Origin: DATLFA01 sp035525225
Lineage (GTDB): Bacteria > Actinomycetota > Acidimicrobiia > Acidimicrobiales > WLNW01
Assembly: GCA_035525225.1 (NCBI GenBank)
Contig: DATLFA010000081.1
Location: forward strand, 1 to 64,000
Length of the DNA: 64,000 nucleotides
Direction: 5' to 3'
Shown: positions 1 through 8,073 of the stretch, piece after piece
Numbering within the stretch: the stretch's first letter is position 1
Layout of the letters: every line of letters begins with the position of its first letter
The notes under the pieces: model-generated
Seen by the model: only the letters and a program-made list of their open reading frames with translations
The model's database searches: none
Told to the model about the DNA's origin: nothing
Translations under genes and position numbers: made by a program

Positions 1-159
1 TGCTGTCTGCTGTGCAAATACCACCACCACCGCGCCGCCCACGACCCCAAAATCCGACTCGTCATGGAACCCGACGGCACCCTCCATATCACCTACCCCG
101 ACGGCACCACCGAAACCACCAAACCCCCAATCCGACAACCCAGACTGCCATGGAACTGA
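1..159 (+). CDS. HNH endonuclease-type protein (DUF222/13E12-like), C-terminal part
   Basis: This is the last 52 codons of a gene entering from the left edge, read in frame 1 and ending at TGA 157-159. It begins with Cys and shows CCLLCKYHHHRAAHD, which resembles the C-terminal zinc/HNH half of the DUF222-HNH proteins common in Actinomycetota, where CxxC and a following His-rich helix bind metal. The tail TYPDGTTETT followed by Pro-rich residues fits the poorly conserved C-terminus of that family. The N-terminal DUF222 region lies outside the window, so the assignment rests on the short metal-binding motif. These proteins are often multicopy and of unknown cellular role. Confidence 0.6.
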   Translation, partial: CCLLCKYHHHRAAHDPKIRLVMEPDGTLHITYPDGTTETTKPPIRQPRLPWN

Positions 160-237
160 CGAAGTCGTTACCATCACCGTCGCACCCACCGCGCAGGTCA
201 CCGTCACGCCGACGGAGGCGCCGGGATCGCAGCCGGG

Positions 238-510
238 ATGTCGATCGCGGTCTCTGACGTTTACGATGTGCACGTGCAGGCGCTGCGGCGCGGCGATGAC
301 AGCGTGTATCCGTTGACCGACGAGCCGTGGGGAGTGCGCCGACTCTTCGTCCGCGACCCGAACTGCATCGTCGTTAACGTGCTCGAACACCGAGGCGCGC
401 GGACTCCATCCATTCCATTGCGTGACCGAGCGGTTCGAGTGGACTTCCTGCTTGGTCCTCGGCGAAAGCCGAGACCTGCTGTGGCCTCTCATGGGGCCGT
501 TACTGTTTAA
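238..510 (+). pseudogene. VOC/glyoxalase-superfamily fragment
   Basis: An ATG-initiated reading frame encodes about 50 residues like the second half of a glyoxalase/bleomycin-resistance domain. An alternation of the form VSDVYDVHVQAL is followed by YPLTDEPWGVRRLFVRDP and NVLEHR, the typical C-terminal strand pair of that fold. The first beta-alpha-beta half is missing: the same frame upstream back to 160 gives only Arg/His-rich residues. After NVLEHR the frame continues about 40 residues without family similarity. I read it as a remnant rather than a working gene. It sits between an HNH tail and a broken kinase, so this stretch looks like decayed DNA. Confidence 0.5.
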
Positions 511-557
511 CGGACTTGCCCGTATCGCCAACGGCCTCGTGCCGCCACAATTGACGC

Positions 558-892
558 GTGGAGCGAGTCGCAATCGTCGGTCCAGGAGGTGCAGGCAAGT
601 CCACGTTCGCTCGTCGGCTTGCTGATCGCCCGCAGCTGCCGGTGATCCATCTCGACGAGCATTGATGGAAACCTGGTTGGACGCCGACACCGACGCCGAC
701 GCCGCGCGATGAGTGGCGCACCAAACAGGAGCGGCTGCTCGCGCGGACAAGAGGATCGTCGACGTGAACTACGGCGCGACGCTGGAAACTCGCCTGCGTC
801 GCGCCGACACGGTCATCGTGTTCGACTTCGCGCGCATTCGCTGTGTCACGCGCGCGTTTCGCTCGAGTGATCACCCTTCGGACGCCGCGTGA
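558..892 (+). pseudogene. P-loop (FlaR/topology-modulation-type) kinase, broken by stop and frameshift
   Basis: From a GTG at 558 the frame reads VERVAIVGPGGAGKSTFAR, a clear Walker A (GPGGAGKS), then LPVIHLDEH. It hits TGA at 663-665 exactly where small adenylate-kinase-like topology modulation proteins usually carry Phe in an HFW motif. Reading through, KPGWTPTP and PRDEWRTKQERLLA continue in the same frame. Near 741-750 the frame shifts by one missing base, after which RIVDVNYGATLETRLRRADTV follows, with a TGA at 890-892. One added base makes the length a multiple of three. The protein would phosphorylate a nucleotide or similar small substrate if intact. As it stands it has one nonsense codon and one frameshift. 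Confidence 0.7.
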
Positions 893-932
893 GGTACGGA
901 CACTTCTTCGCCCCCTTGATAAGGTCGCGCCG

Positions 933-1511
933 ATGAGAGTCTTTCTCGCCGGAGCATCAGGGGTGATCGGGATTCGGTTGATCCCGTTGCTCGCAGCAGA
1001 CGGCCGTCATGTGACGGCGATGACGCGTTCTCACAGCAAGGCCGACGCGCTTCGCTACCTTGGTGCCGATCCGATCGTGTGCGATGTATTCGACACGACC
1101 GCGCTTTGCGAGGCGGTGATCGCCGCTGGTCCCGACGTCATCATGAGTCAGATCACCGACCTACCGGACGAACTCGATCGCTTCGGCGAGTTCGGCGCGG
1201 CCAACGCGCGGATACACCGCGAGGGTACACAGAACCTGTTGGCGGCCGCTCATGCCGCCGGCGTCGCCCGCTTCATCGCGCGGAGCGTCGCATGGGCGAT
1301 TCCCGGCGACGGAGGCGCCGCCGTCGAGGACATGGAACGGGCGGTCCTCTCGACCGGCGGCACCGTCATTCGCTACGGACAGATCTACGGCGACGGCACA
1401 TACCACGAGGCGCCTCCAGCCTTGGGCCCGATCGTGCACGTCGACACTGCGGCGCGCCGGACACTCGTTGCCCTCGCCACGAACGTGGCGCTGCTGACGG
1501 TTGTCGACTAG
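933..1511 (+). CDS. NAD(P)-dependent epimerase/reductase-like Rossmann protein
   Basis: A 192-aa protein starting MRVFLAGASGVIGIRLIP. The N-terminal GASGVIG glycine motif (residues 7-13) is the dinucleotide site of extended or atypical SDRs of the NmrA/epimerase type. ATG 933 is chosen over the in-frame ATG 843 because the beta strand begins there and the upstream residues are Arg/Thr-rich and would overlap the kinase remnant. Later motifs include NLLAAAHAAGVARFI and VIRYGQIYGDGTY, the usual substrate-side loop. It is shorter than the roughly 300 aa of full epimerases, ending soon after VHVDTAARRTLVALA, so the C-terminal substrate domain is reduced. The substrate cannot be told. It converges with the SDR at 1526. 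Confidence 0.65.
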   Translation: MRVFLAGASGVIGIRLIPLLAADGRHVTAMTRSHSKADALRYLGADPIVCDVFDTTALCEAVIAAGPDVIMSQITDLPDELDRFGEFGAANARIHREGTQNLLAAAHAAGVARFIARSVAWAIPGDGGAAVEDMERAVLSTGGTVIRYGQIYGDGTYHEAPPALGPIVHVDTAARRTLVALATNVALLTVVD

Positions 1512-1525
1512 TGCGCCGACGATCG

Positions 1526-2353
1526 TCACGCCCTTGCGAAGATGTGCAGCCCGTCGAGTGAGCGCACGACGACACCCAACTCATCGAGCAACGCTTGATC
1601 TACACAGATACGCCCGGTGAGGTCGGGCCCGCATTCGGCCAACTCCACCGCTGCCTGGACCATCACCTCCACCGGGTTGAACAAGTCGGCCGCGATGCGA
1701 TCACCCAGATGCGCGATGGCGCCTTCGGTGGCGACGGGCTTGTGGGGCTCCAACGTGTTGATGCGGATGCCCGTGCCGTGCAACTCGACGGCCAACGCAT
1801 TGGTGTAGCGGTTGAGCGCAGCCTTGGTCGAGCCATATGCCGCGTTCGTCGTTCCCATTGCTGTCTGCGCGAACGGTGGACCAGCGGTAAGCCGGGCACC
1901 ACCCGACGACAGGTTGATGATCCAGCCTTCCCCCCGCTCACGCATCGACGGGATCACCGCCTGCGCGAGATCGATCGGCGCGTGGAAGTTGACCTCGAAC
2001 ATGATGCGCCGGTGCTTGAGCGACATCACTGCGCTCAACTGATGGATACCGGCAGCCGCGTTGTTGACGAGGATCTCGATGGGTCCACCAAGTGCGGCCT
2101 CGCTCTCGGGAACGACACGAGCGCGGTCGTCTGCACTTGCCAGATCGGCGACGAGGGGCACGACGGTGGTCCCGAATCGGGCGCACCGCTCTGCCGTTTC
2201 GCGCAGGCTTCCGGCGAGGTGATCGTGTTGATCGAGGGTACGCGCCGTGATCACGACGTTTGCCTCTTCGGCGGCGAACCGCTCGGCGATCGATGCACCG
2301 ATGCCCCGGCTTGCGCCGGTGACGACGACATTGCGTCCGTTGAAGCGTCCCAT
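1526..2353 (-). CDS. Short-chain dehydrogenase/reductase
   Basis: A 275-aa classical SDR. TGASRGIG at residues 13-20 binds the cofactor, NNAAAG stabilises the central sheet, NLSSGG carries the catalytic Ser and YGSTK gives the Tyr-xxx-Lys pair. An extra segment (LTAGPPFAQTAMGTTNA) lies between the Ser and Tyr motifs. RFNGRNVVVTG is a normal N-terminus, so the ATG at 2353 is well placed. An alcohol/ketone oxidoreductase acting in the cytoplasm is expected; the substrate is unknown. It lies 48 bp downstream of the broken MFS exporter on the same strand and may have been transcribed with it. Confidence 0.85.
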   Translation of the reverse strand: MGRFNGRNVVVTGASRGIGASIAERFAAEEANVVITARTLDQHDHLAGSLRETAERCARFGTTVVPLVADLASADDRARVVPESEAALGGPIEILVNNAAAGIHQLSAVMSLKHRRIMFEVNFHAPIDLAQAVIPSMRERGEGWIINLSSGGARLTAGPPFAQTAMGTTNAAYGSTKAALNRYTNALAVELHGTGIRINTLEPHKPVATEGAIAHLGDRIAADLFNPVEVMVQAAVELAECGPDLTGRICVDQALLDELGVVVRSLDGLHIFARA

Positions 2354-2401
2354 GGCCTCCCCCTCCGAACGAATAGTAACGATCGAGGGAGTCGCCGGCT
2401 C

Positions 2402-3804
2402 TCACCCAGCCCGGGTACGACCGGCGCCGGTAGGCATACGCCAAGAGATGACCATTGCCATGGCGAGCACGACCATCGCGACGATGAACGCGCTGTTGTA
2501 GGCCGATTGCTCGCCCCTGACGCTGCCGGCCGACGCGAGGCGGGCGTTGATCAGTGCGAACAAGCCTGCGACCGAGAGCGCCGCGCTGACTTGGTTGGTG
2601 AGTGAGCGGATCGTCGTCGCGTGCGCCATCGAGTGGTCGGCGATGGCGTTGAGACCGACGACGGTCACGGGGATCATGACGAGGCCGACCCCCATCCCCT
2701 GCACCGCGAGTGAGCTCGCGATCCACCAGACCGATGTGCGCGGTGAGATGAACGCGTTGCCCGCGGCGCCGGCCATCATCAACATACATCCCGCGACGGC
2801 CGGTCGACGCGCACCCATGCGATCGACCATCCGGCCGCCCACCGACATGCTGATCGCCGTCATCACTGCCGACGGGGTGAGGATGACACCGACCTTCAAC
2901 GCGCTGTAGCCGCGCAGTCGCTCCAGTTGCAGGGGGACGAAGACGGCCCGTGCGTACTGCGGCAACGTGACCAGCCCGATCACCAGCAGCGACGAGAGAT
3001 AGATCGGCGTGCGGATCAGGCGCAGTTCGAGCAGTGGCTCGGAGGCGCGCAGCGCGTGGAGAGTGAACGTCGCGAGCAATGCGAGGCCGCCGAGGAGGAA
3101 CCCGATCGTGCCTGGACTGTCCCAGCCCCAGTTGCGGCTCTGCGCTAGCCCGAAGATGAACAACGCCAGGCCCGACCCGCCCAGGGCCAAGCCGATGACG
3201 TCGAGCCGGCCCTGTGCCCGACGCGCCGTGTGCACCAGCAGCGCCGACCGGCGATGGCGCCGATGATGCCGATCGGCACATTGGGGAGGAACAGCCAATG
3301 CCAACTCACCGCCGTCACGAGGTAGCCACCGAAGGTGGGCCCGACCGCTGGCGCGCTCATCGCGACGAGGCCCCACACACCCATTGCGCGTCCGCGCTCC
3401 TCGGGCGCGAAGAGATCGAGCACGATCGTCATGCTGACGGGATTGAAGATGCCGGCGCAGAGTCCCTGAGCGGCGCGCGCCGCGATGAGAAATCCGAGGT
3501 TCGGTGCGAGCGCGGCACAGAGCGACGCGACGCTGAATGCCGCCATCGACACGAGGAAGACCGGCTTCGCGCCAAGGCGATTCGCAACCCACCCGGCGGC
3601 CGGCATCGACACCGACAGCGCGAGGAGGTTGGCGGTGACAACCCACTGGATGTTGCTCCCCGCGTTGAGAGCCTTACCGATCTGCGGAAGCGCAATACCC
3701 ACGATCGTCGAGTCGAGACTGACGATCAACGTCCCGATCAGAACGATGCCGAGGGCAGCCCACCGCTCGTCGGCGCCCCGCGCGGATCCAGTCAGTCCTT
3801 CAAC
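2402..3804 (-). pseudogene. MFS drug exporter (DHA2/EmrB-QacA type), frameshifted
   Basis: Two overlapping frames together make one 14-TM drug:proton antiporter. The upstream frame gives GIVLIGTLIVSLDSTIVGIA (TM1 with the family SLDxTIVxVAL motif), then PAAGWVANRLGAKPVFL, ERGRAMGVWG and FLPNVPIGIIGAI. The second frame continues ALLVHTARRAQGRLDVIGLA through to MVISWRMPTG. The switch is near 3242-3252 and corresponds to one missing base; with one base added, 2402-3804 is 468 codons. The true start is unclear: no good ATG or GTG is visible just before TM1, and the frame runs back into the 3' end of the cupin gene at 3792-4118, suggesting a coupled start near 3800. Either a recent pseudogene or a sequence error. 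Confidence 0.75.
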
Positions 3805-4118
3805 TCCACGACGATCTCGTAGAACTCTTCCTTGCCGACGTTGACCGCCGTCTCGATACCTCCACGTTTCGCGTAGAGCACGTTGCCCGGCTGAATCTCG
3901 CCCTCGACGTAATCGAGGCCGACCCACTCACCACCCGAGTCGGGCTCGAAGCGGGCCGCCATCTTGTCGCCGGCGACCTGGATCATGATGTAGTCGAGAT
4001 CGTGCTTGTGGAGATCCGATTCTTCGCCGGGTGCCAGTCGCATCTCCCAGATGCGAACGCGATCGTTCTCCATGAGCACCTTCGAAGCGATACCTCCGAA
4101 AACCCGCTTGTCAGCCAT
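3792..4118 (-). CDS. Small cupin-domain protein
   Basis: A 108-aa single-domain cupin. RIWEMRLAPGEESDLHKHDLDYIMI resembles cupin motif 1 with only part of the metal ligand set (His residues of LHKHD plus the preceding Glu), and motif 2 is approximated by GNVLYAKRGGIETAVNVG. ATG 4118 is preceded by a strong GGGGAGGAA Shine-Dalgarno, so the start is firm. Residues before motif 1 (MADKRVFGGIASKVLMEND) are typical of short cupins annotated as hypothetical. It could be a metal-dependent isomerase, a sensor or a small-molecule-binding protein; the reaction cannot be inferred. The stop overlaps the region where the downstream MFS gene must begin, suggesting an operon. Confidence 0.7.
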   Translation of the reverse strand: MADKRVFGGIASKVLMENDRVRIWEMRLAPGEESDLHKHDLDYIMIQVAGDKMAARFEPDSGGEWVGLDYVEGEIQPGNVLYAKRGGIETAVNVGKEEFYEIVVELKD

Positions 4119-4255
4119 GTGGTTCCTCCCCTGGCGGCCCAGAATAGCCGCGATGCGCACGTCGCGGTCGACCCGCTCGCTTCGTGAAGGCGACCCCAAG
4201 GGTGCCTGGGTGAGCTCCGGTGACGCGCCACGACCCGAACACCGGAGGTCGCCGA

Positions 4256-4357
4256 TCGGCCGCTGACCGAATGTACGGCCTCTTCGATCGACAACTGCCC
4301 TGTGTCGCGTACGTAGTGCGTGAGCAGATGCACGTTCTGACCGGCGCCACAGAACAA
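4256..4357 (-). pseudogene. Fragment of a D-aminoacylase-like amidohydrolase
   Basis: A 34-codon stretch reads LFCGAGQNVHLLTHYVRDTG then QLSIEEAVHSVSGR. It matches residues about 447-480 of the intact amidohydrolase encoded at 17028-18719 (MFSGAGNSTYLFTRYVRDAG, LLSIEEAVHAVTGK). The DNA is also similar: 16 consecutive bases (GCCTCTTCGATCGACA) are shared. Similarity stops abruptly on both sides, no start or metal-binding region is present, and the piece lies between the cupin and a luciferase-like gene. It is a relic of a second amidohydrolase or of a partial duplication. Confidence 0.75.
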
Positions 4358-4391
4358 CTAACATTGCGCAACGAAACGTAAAGGAAGTCCG

Positions 4392-5648
4392 ATGCCGGCG
4401 CCCGAGAGTGCTTCTTCCGAAAGTGCCTCGCTCGCGAAAGTCGAGCCCCCTTCCCGATTCGGCGCGTTCATCGCGCCGCACCACGATCCCCGTCTCGATG
4501 CGACGCTGCAGATCCGCCGCGACGTCGAGTTGATCCAGTACATCGAGGAACTGGGCTACGACGAGGCGTGGGTGGGCGAACATCACTCGTCGGGGCACGA
4601 GACGATCGCCTGCCCCGAGATGGTGCTCGCCGCGGTGGGCGAACGCACCAACCGCATCCGGCTCGGCACGGGCGTCAATTCGATGCCGTATCACAACCCT
4701 CTGATGCTGCTCGACCGACTGGTGTTGCTCGACCATCTCACGCGGGGCCGAGCGATGCTCGGCATGGGCCCCGGGCAACTCGCGTCCGACGCGTTCATGC
4801 TCGGCATCGATCCGGCGCAACAACGCGACATGATGATCGAGGCAGCCGAGGTGATCGTCGAGTTGCTCGCAGGCAACAAGGTCAGCCGCACGACGTCGTG
4901 GTTCGATCTGCGAGAAGCGCATCTGCAACTGTTGCCCCACAACCCCGCGGGCCTCGAGATCGCCGTCGCCTCGGTGGTCTCCCCGACGGGCGCGATACTC
5001 GCCGGCCGGCTCGGGCTCGGCATGTTGTCGCTCGCCGCCACCGACCCACGCGGATTCTCCGCGCTCGACGTCAATTGGGGTCATCTCGAGCGGGCTGCGG
5101 CCAGCGCAGGCCGTACCACCGATCGCTCGAACTGGCGCGTGCTCGTCGCCATGCACCTCGCGGAGACGCGCGAACAGGCACGCAAGGAGGCCGAGTCGGG
5201 CATCCTCGGCTCGCTCGTCGGCTACATCGAGTCGCTCACGGGCAAGCCGTTGGCCTACGGCAGCGACCCCGCGTTGGCCGTCGAGCAATGGTCGACACGG
5301 GGCTTCCCCGGATTCGGCATCGCCACGGTCGGCACACCCGACGACGCGATCGAGACGATCAGCGCGCTGAGCGAACGTACGGGTGGATTCGGGACACTGC
5401 TGCTGCTGTCCCACGACTGCGCGTCATGGGAGGCCAAGAAGCGCAGCTTCACGCTCTTCGCCGAAGAAGTCGTACCCGTGTCGCGTGGGAGCTCGGCACC
5501 GCGGTTTGCCAGCAAAGCCTGGACGAGCGCCAACTCCGAGGTGTTGCTCGGTGGGATGTCTGCCGCGATCACCGCGGCGGTTGCGCGCTACGCGGGCGAC
5601 GGAGAGGGCCAACCGTCGGTCGACGCGTGGCTGCCGGTCAGCGAGTAG
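4392..5648 (+). CDS. Luciferase-like (LLM-class) flavin-dependent oxidoreductase
   Basis: A 418-aa TIM-barrel monooxygenase-type protein of the bacterial luciferase superfamily. FGAFIAPHHDP, GYDEAWVGEHHSSGHE (strand 2 loop), NRIRLGTGVNSMPYHNPLML and GRAMLGMGPGQ are the diagnostic flavin/F420-site segments, and LSHDCASWEAKKRSFTLFAE is the usual C-terminal helix. An SD-like AAGGAAG precedes ATG 4392. About 20 low-complexity residues precede the barrel. Homologues use FMNH2 or F420H2 to oxidise aldehydes, ketones or other small organics; the cofactor cannot be settled by eye. The 3' end overlaps the end of the convergent DegT-like gene by 11 bp. Confidence 0.85.
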   Translation: MPAPESASSESASLAKVEPPSRFGAFIAPHHDPRLDATLQIRRDVELIQYIEELGYDEAWVGEHHSSGHETIACPEMVLAAVGERTNRIRLGTGVNSMPYHNPLMLLDRLVLLDHLTRGRAMLGMGPGQLASDAFMLGIDPAQQRDMMIEAAEVIVELLAGNKVSRTTSWFDLREAHLQLLPHNPAGLEIAVASVVSPTGAILAGRLGLGMLSLAATDPRGFSALDVNWGHLERAAASAGRTTDRSNWRVLVAMHLAETREQARKEAESGILGSLVGYIESLTGKPLAYGSDPALAVEQWSTRGFPGFGIATVGTPDDAIETISALSERTGGFGTLLLLSHDCASWEAKKRSFTLFAEEVVPVSRGSSAPRFASKAWTSANSEVLLGGMSAAITAAVARYAGDGEGQPSVDAWLPVSE

Positions 5649-6840
5649 CGAGGAACGCAGACACGGTGTCGGTCACGTAATCGAGCGTGTCGTCGTCGAG
5701 CGCGTGACTCAACGGAAGCAACACGCCACGCGCCATCACGTCATCGGCCACCGGCAGACCGTCGGACGGGACGCGAACTTCGATCCCTTCGAGCATCGGC
5801 TGCCGGGTGACGTTGCCCGTCCAGATCGTGCGGGTGTCGATGCCCCTGTCGTCGAGGAAGCGCTGCAGGTCGCCGCGCACGAAACCGGCGGCCGGGTCGA
5901 TCATGAGCGGATACCCCAACCAGGCCGTCTCGAGCTCGTCGAGTTGCCGCGGCACTGAAAACCGATCGCCGTGCTTCGCGAAGTAGTCGGTGTAACGGTC
6001 GAAGTTGCGCCGCCGCCGCGCCAGGTTCTGCGGCAGTTTCTTCAACTGTTCGAGCCCGAACGCGGCGCCCATCTCCGACGGCTCGAAGTTCCACGCGAGC
6101 TCGTCGAAGATGAACTGGTTGTCGTAGTTGATGCCGTCGAGATCTTCCCAGAAGTCGCGGTCGCGCTTCTTGGAGCCGTAGAAGTGCAGCTCTGATCGGC
6201 GTCCCCAGCGACGCAGCATCAGCGCGCGATCGCGCAGGTCGTCGTCGTCGGTCATCACCATCCCACCGTTGCCACCGCAGGTGATGATGTGCGAATTCGC
6301 GAAGCTGGTGACACTGAGCGTCGAGCGTTGCCCGGTGGGGGTGCCCCGCAGGCGCGCGCCGAGCGTGTCGCACGAGTCCTCGATCACCGGCAAACCATGA
6401 CCCATCGCGATCTCTCGAATGCGGTCCCAATCGGGCGCGTTGCCGATGAGGTTGGGCATGAGGATCGCCCCGGTACGAGGGGTGATCATCTCCTCGATGC
6501 GCGATGTGTCGACGCAGTATGTATCGGGCTCGATATCGACGAGAGCCGGTATCCAACCGCCGCGGACGATCGGCGCGATGTCTGTCGAAAACGTGAGCGC
6601 GCAGGTAACGATCTCTGCACCCCGAGGGAGATCTAGCAGCTCGAGCGCGAGATACAGCGCCGACGAACCCGAGTTGCACATGACGCCGCGTGACTTGCCG
6701 AACAACGCCGCAACTTGGCGCTCCATCGCGGTGACGCGGCGACCGGGCCACAGTCCTTGCGGCCCGGACCGCAATACCTCGACGACCGCCTCGATCTCGC
6801 GCTCGTCGTGAACACTGCTCGAATAGAAAATGCGCTCCAT
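5638..6840 (-). CDS. DegT/DnrJ/EryC1-fold enzyme with His replacing the PLP lysine (copy B)
   Basis: A 400-aa fold-type I protein of the sugar aminotransferase/dehydratase family. CNSGSSALYLALELL binds cofactor phosphate, IEDSCDTLGA carries the cofactor Asp, and SFANSHIITCGGNGG holds the residue that is normally the internal-aldimine Lys; here it is His184. The same exchange defines PMP-dependent sugar 3-dehydratases (ColD, RfbH/E1). The C-terminal TRTIWTGNVTRQPML also resembles RfbH rather than aminotransferases. The iron-sulfur cysteines of RfbH (the WGRDCWC-type segment) are absent: this region reads RRWGRRSELHFYGSKK. ColD-like C3 deoxygenation of a nucleotide 4-keto sugar is the closest known chemistry. 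It is translationally coupled (TGATG) to its paralogue upstream. Confidence 0.8.
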   Translation of the reverse strand: MERIFYSSSVHDEREIEAVVEVLRSGPQGLWPGRRVTAMERQVAALFGKSRGVMCNSGSSALYLALELLDLPRGAEIVTCALTFSTDIAPIVRGGWIPALVDIEPDTYCVDTSRIEEMITPRTGAILMPNLIGNAPDWDRIREIAMGHGLPVIEDSCDTLGARLRGTPTGQRSTLSVTSFANSHIITCGGNGGMVMTDDDDLRDRALMLRRWGRRSELHFYGSKKRDRDFWEDLDGINYDNQFIFDELAWNFEPSEMGAAFGLEQLKKLPQNLARRRRNFDRYTDYFAKHGDRFSVPRQLDELETAWLGYPLMIDPAAGFVRGDLQRFLDDRGIDTRTIWTGNVTRQPMLEGIEVRVPSDGLPVADDVMARGVLLPLSHALDDDTLDYVTDTVSAFLATR

Positions 6841-8042
6841 CAGTGCGCGGCGAGGAAGTCGGCCAGCTGTTCGCAGACGTAACCGACGGCGTCGTCGTCG
6901 AGCGCGTGGCTCATCGGCAGGATCATGCCACCGGTCATCACGAGGTCGGCGTGGGGCATGCCACCATCTGGAGCGCGGTACGTGACGTTCTTCATCATGG
7001 GCTGGCGCACCGCGTTGCCCGTCCACACTGTGCGGGTATCGACCTCACGCTGCTCGAGGAAGAGCTGTATGTCGCTGCGGGTGAAGCCGGCGTCGGGGCG
7101 CACGATGATCGGGTAGCACAGCCATGCGGTGTCGAGCCCTTCGGTCTGGCGCGGAAGGACGATGCGATCTACGTGCTTCGCGAAGAACTCGTTGTAGAGG
7201 GCGAAGTTGCGTTGCCGACGCTCATAGTTGCGGGGCAGCTTCTTGAGCTGCTGCAACCCGAATGCCGCGCCCATCTCCGAAGGTTCGAAATTCCATCCGA
7301 GCTCGTCGAAGATGAACATGTTGTCATAGCGGACGCCGTCGACCTCTTCCCAGAAGTCGCGTTCGCCCGTGCGCGTGCCGTAGAGCTGCACCTCGGAGCG
7401 CCGTCCCCAACGACGCAACAGCAGTCCGCGATCGCGCAGGTTCTCGTCGTCGAGCACCACCATGCCGCCGTTGCCCGCGCAGGTGATGATGTGCGAATTG
7501 GCGAAGCTGGTGAGGCTGATGTCTGAGCGCGTGCCGGTGGGCGTGCCCCGCAAAGTGTGTCCCAGCGCGTCGCACGAGTCCTCGACCACCAACAGCTCGT
7601 GGCGATCGGCGATAGCCCGCACTGCGTCCCAGTCGGGTGCATTGCCGATGAGGTTCGGCAGCAAGATGGCCCGGGTCTTGGCCGTGACGAGCTCTTCGAT
7701 GCGCGAGACGTCGGCGTTGAACGTGTCGGCCTCGATGTCGACGAACACCGGCACGAGACCGGCGCGCACCAGCGACGAAATATCGGTCGAGAAGGTGCAC
7801 GTCGACGTGATCACCTCGGTGCCGGCAGGGAGATTCAACAACTCGACCGCGAGGTACAGCGCCGACGAGCCGGAGTTGACCATGATGCCCGACGATTTGC
7901 CGAACAGCGCGGCGACACTGCGCTCCATCCCGGCGACGTTCTCACCGAGGGCGAAACTCGACACCCCGCCGTCGAGCACGGCCATCACGGCATCTTTTTC
8001 GTCCTGATCGTGGACACTTCCGGAATACAGGATGCGCTTCAT
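6840..8042 (-). CDS. DegT/DnrJ/EryC1-fold enzyme with His replacing the PLP lysine (copy A)
   Basis: A 400-aa paralogue of the downstream gene, of identical length and with His184 in SFANSHIITCAGNGG. Shared motifs include VNSGSSALYLAVELL, LLPNLIGNAPDW, VEDSCDALGH, GWNFEPSEMGAAFGLQQLKKLP and TRTVWTGNAVRQPM. Missing are the catalytic Lys of aminotransferases and the four Fe-S cysteines of the RfbH/E1 type. A PMP-dependent dehydratase or related activity is inferred. ATG 8042 is preceded on the minus strand by AAAGGGGAG, a good ribosome site. No nucleotide-sugar synthetase, 4,6-dehydratase or glycosyltransferase lies next to the pair, so the substrate is open. The two copies may form a heterodimer or act on successive substrates. 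Confidence 0.8.
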   Translation of the reverse strand: MKRILYSGSVHDQDEKDAVMAVLDGGVSSFALGENVAGMERSVAALFGKSSGIMVNSGSSALYLAVELLNLPAGTEVITSTCTFSTDISSLVRAGLVPVFVDIEADTFNADVSRIEELVTAKTRAILLPNLIGNAPDWDAVRAIADRHELLVVEDSCDALGHTLRGTPTGTRSDISLTSFANSHIITCAGNGGMVVLDDENLRDRGLLLRRWGRRSEVQLYGTRTGERDFWEEVDGVRYDNMFIFDELGWNFEPSEMGAAFGLQQLKKLPRNYERRQRNFALYNEFFAKHVDRIVLPRQTEGLDTAWLCYPIIVRPDAGFTRSDIQLFLEQREVDTRTVWTGNAVRQPMMKNVTYRAPDGGMPHADLVMTGGMILPMSHALDDDAVGYVCEQLADFLAAH

Positions 8043-8073
8043 CGGTGACTCCCCTTTGTCTGGTACATGCCTA

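Noticed and set aside
1595..2605. Long plus-strand open frame antisense to an SDR and the MFS gene
   Set aside because: The composition is rich in His, Arg and Asp without any motif; it mirrors the minus-strand codons of recognised genes.
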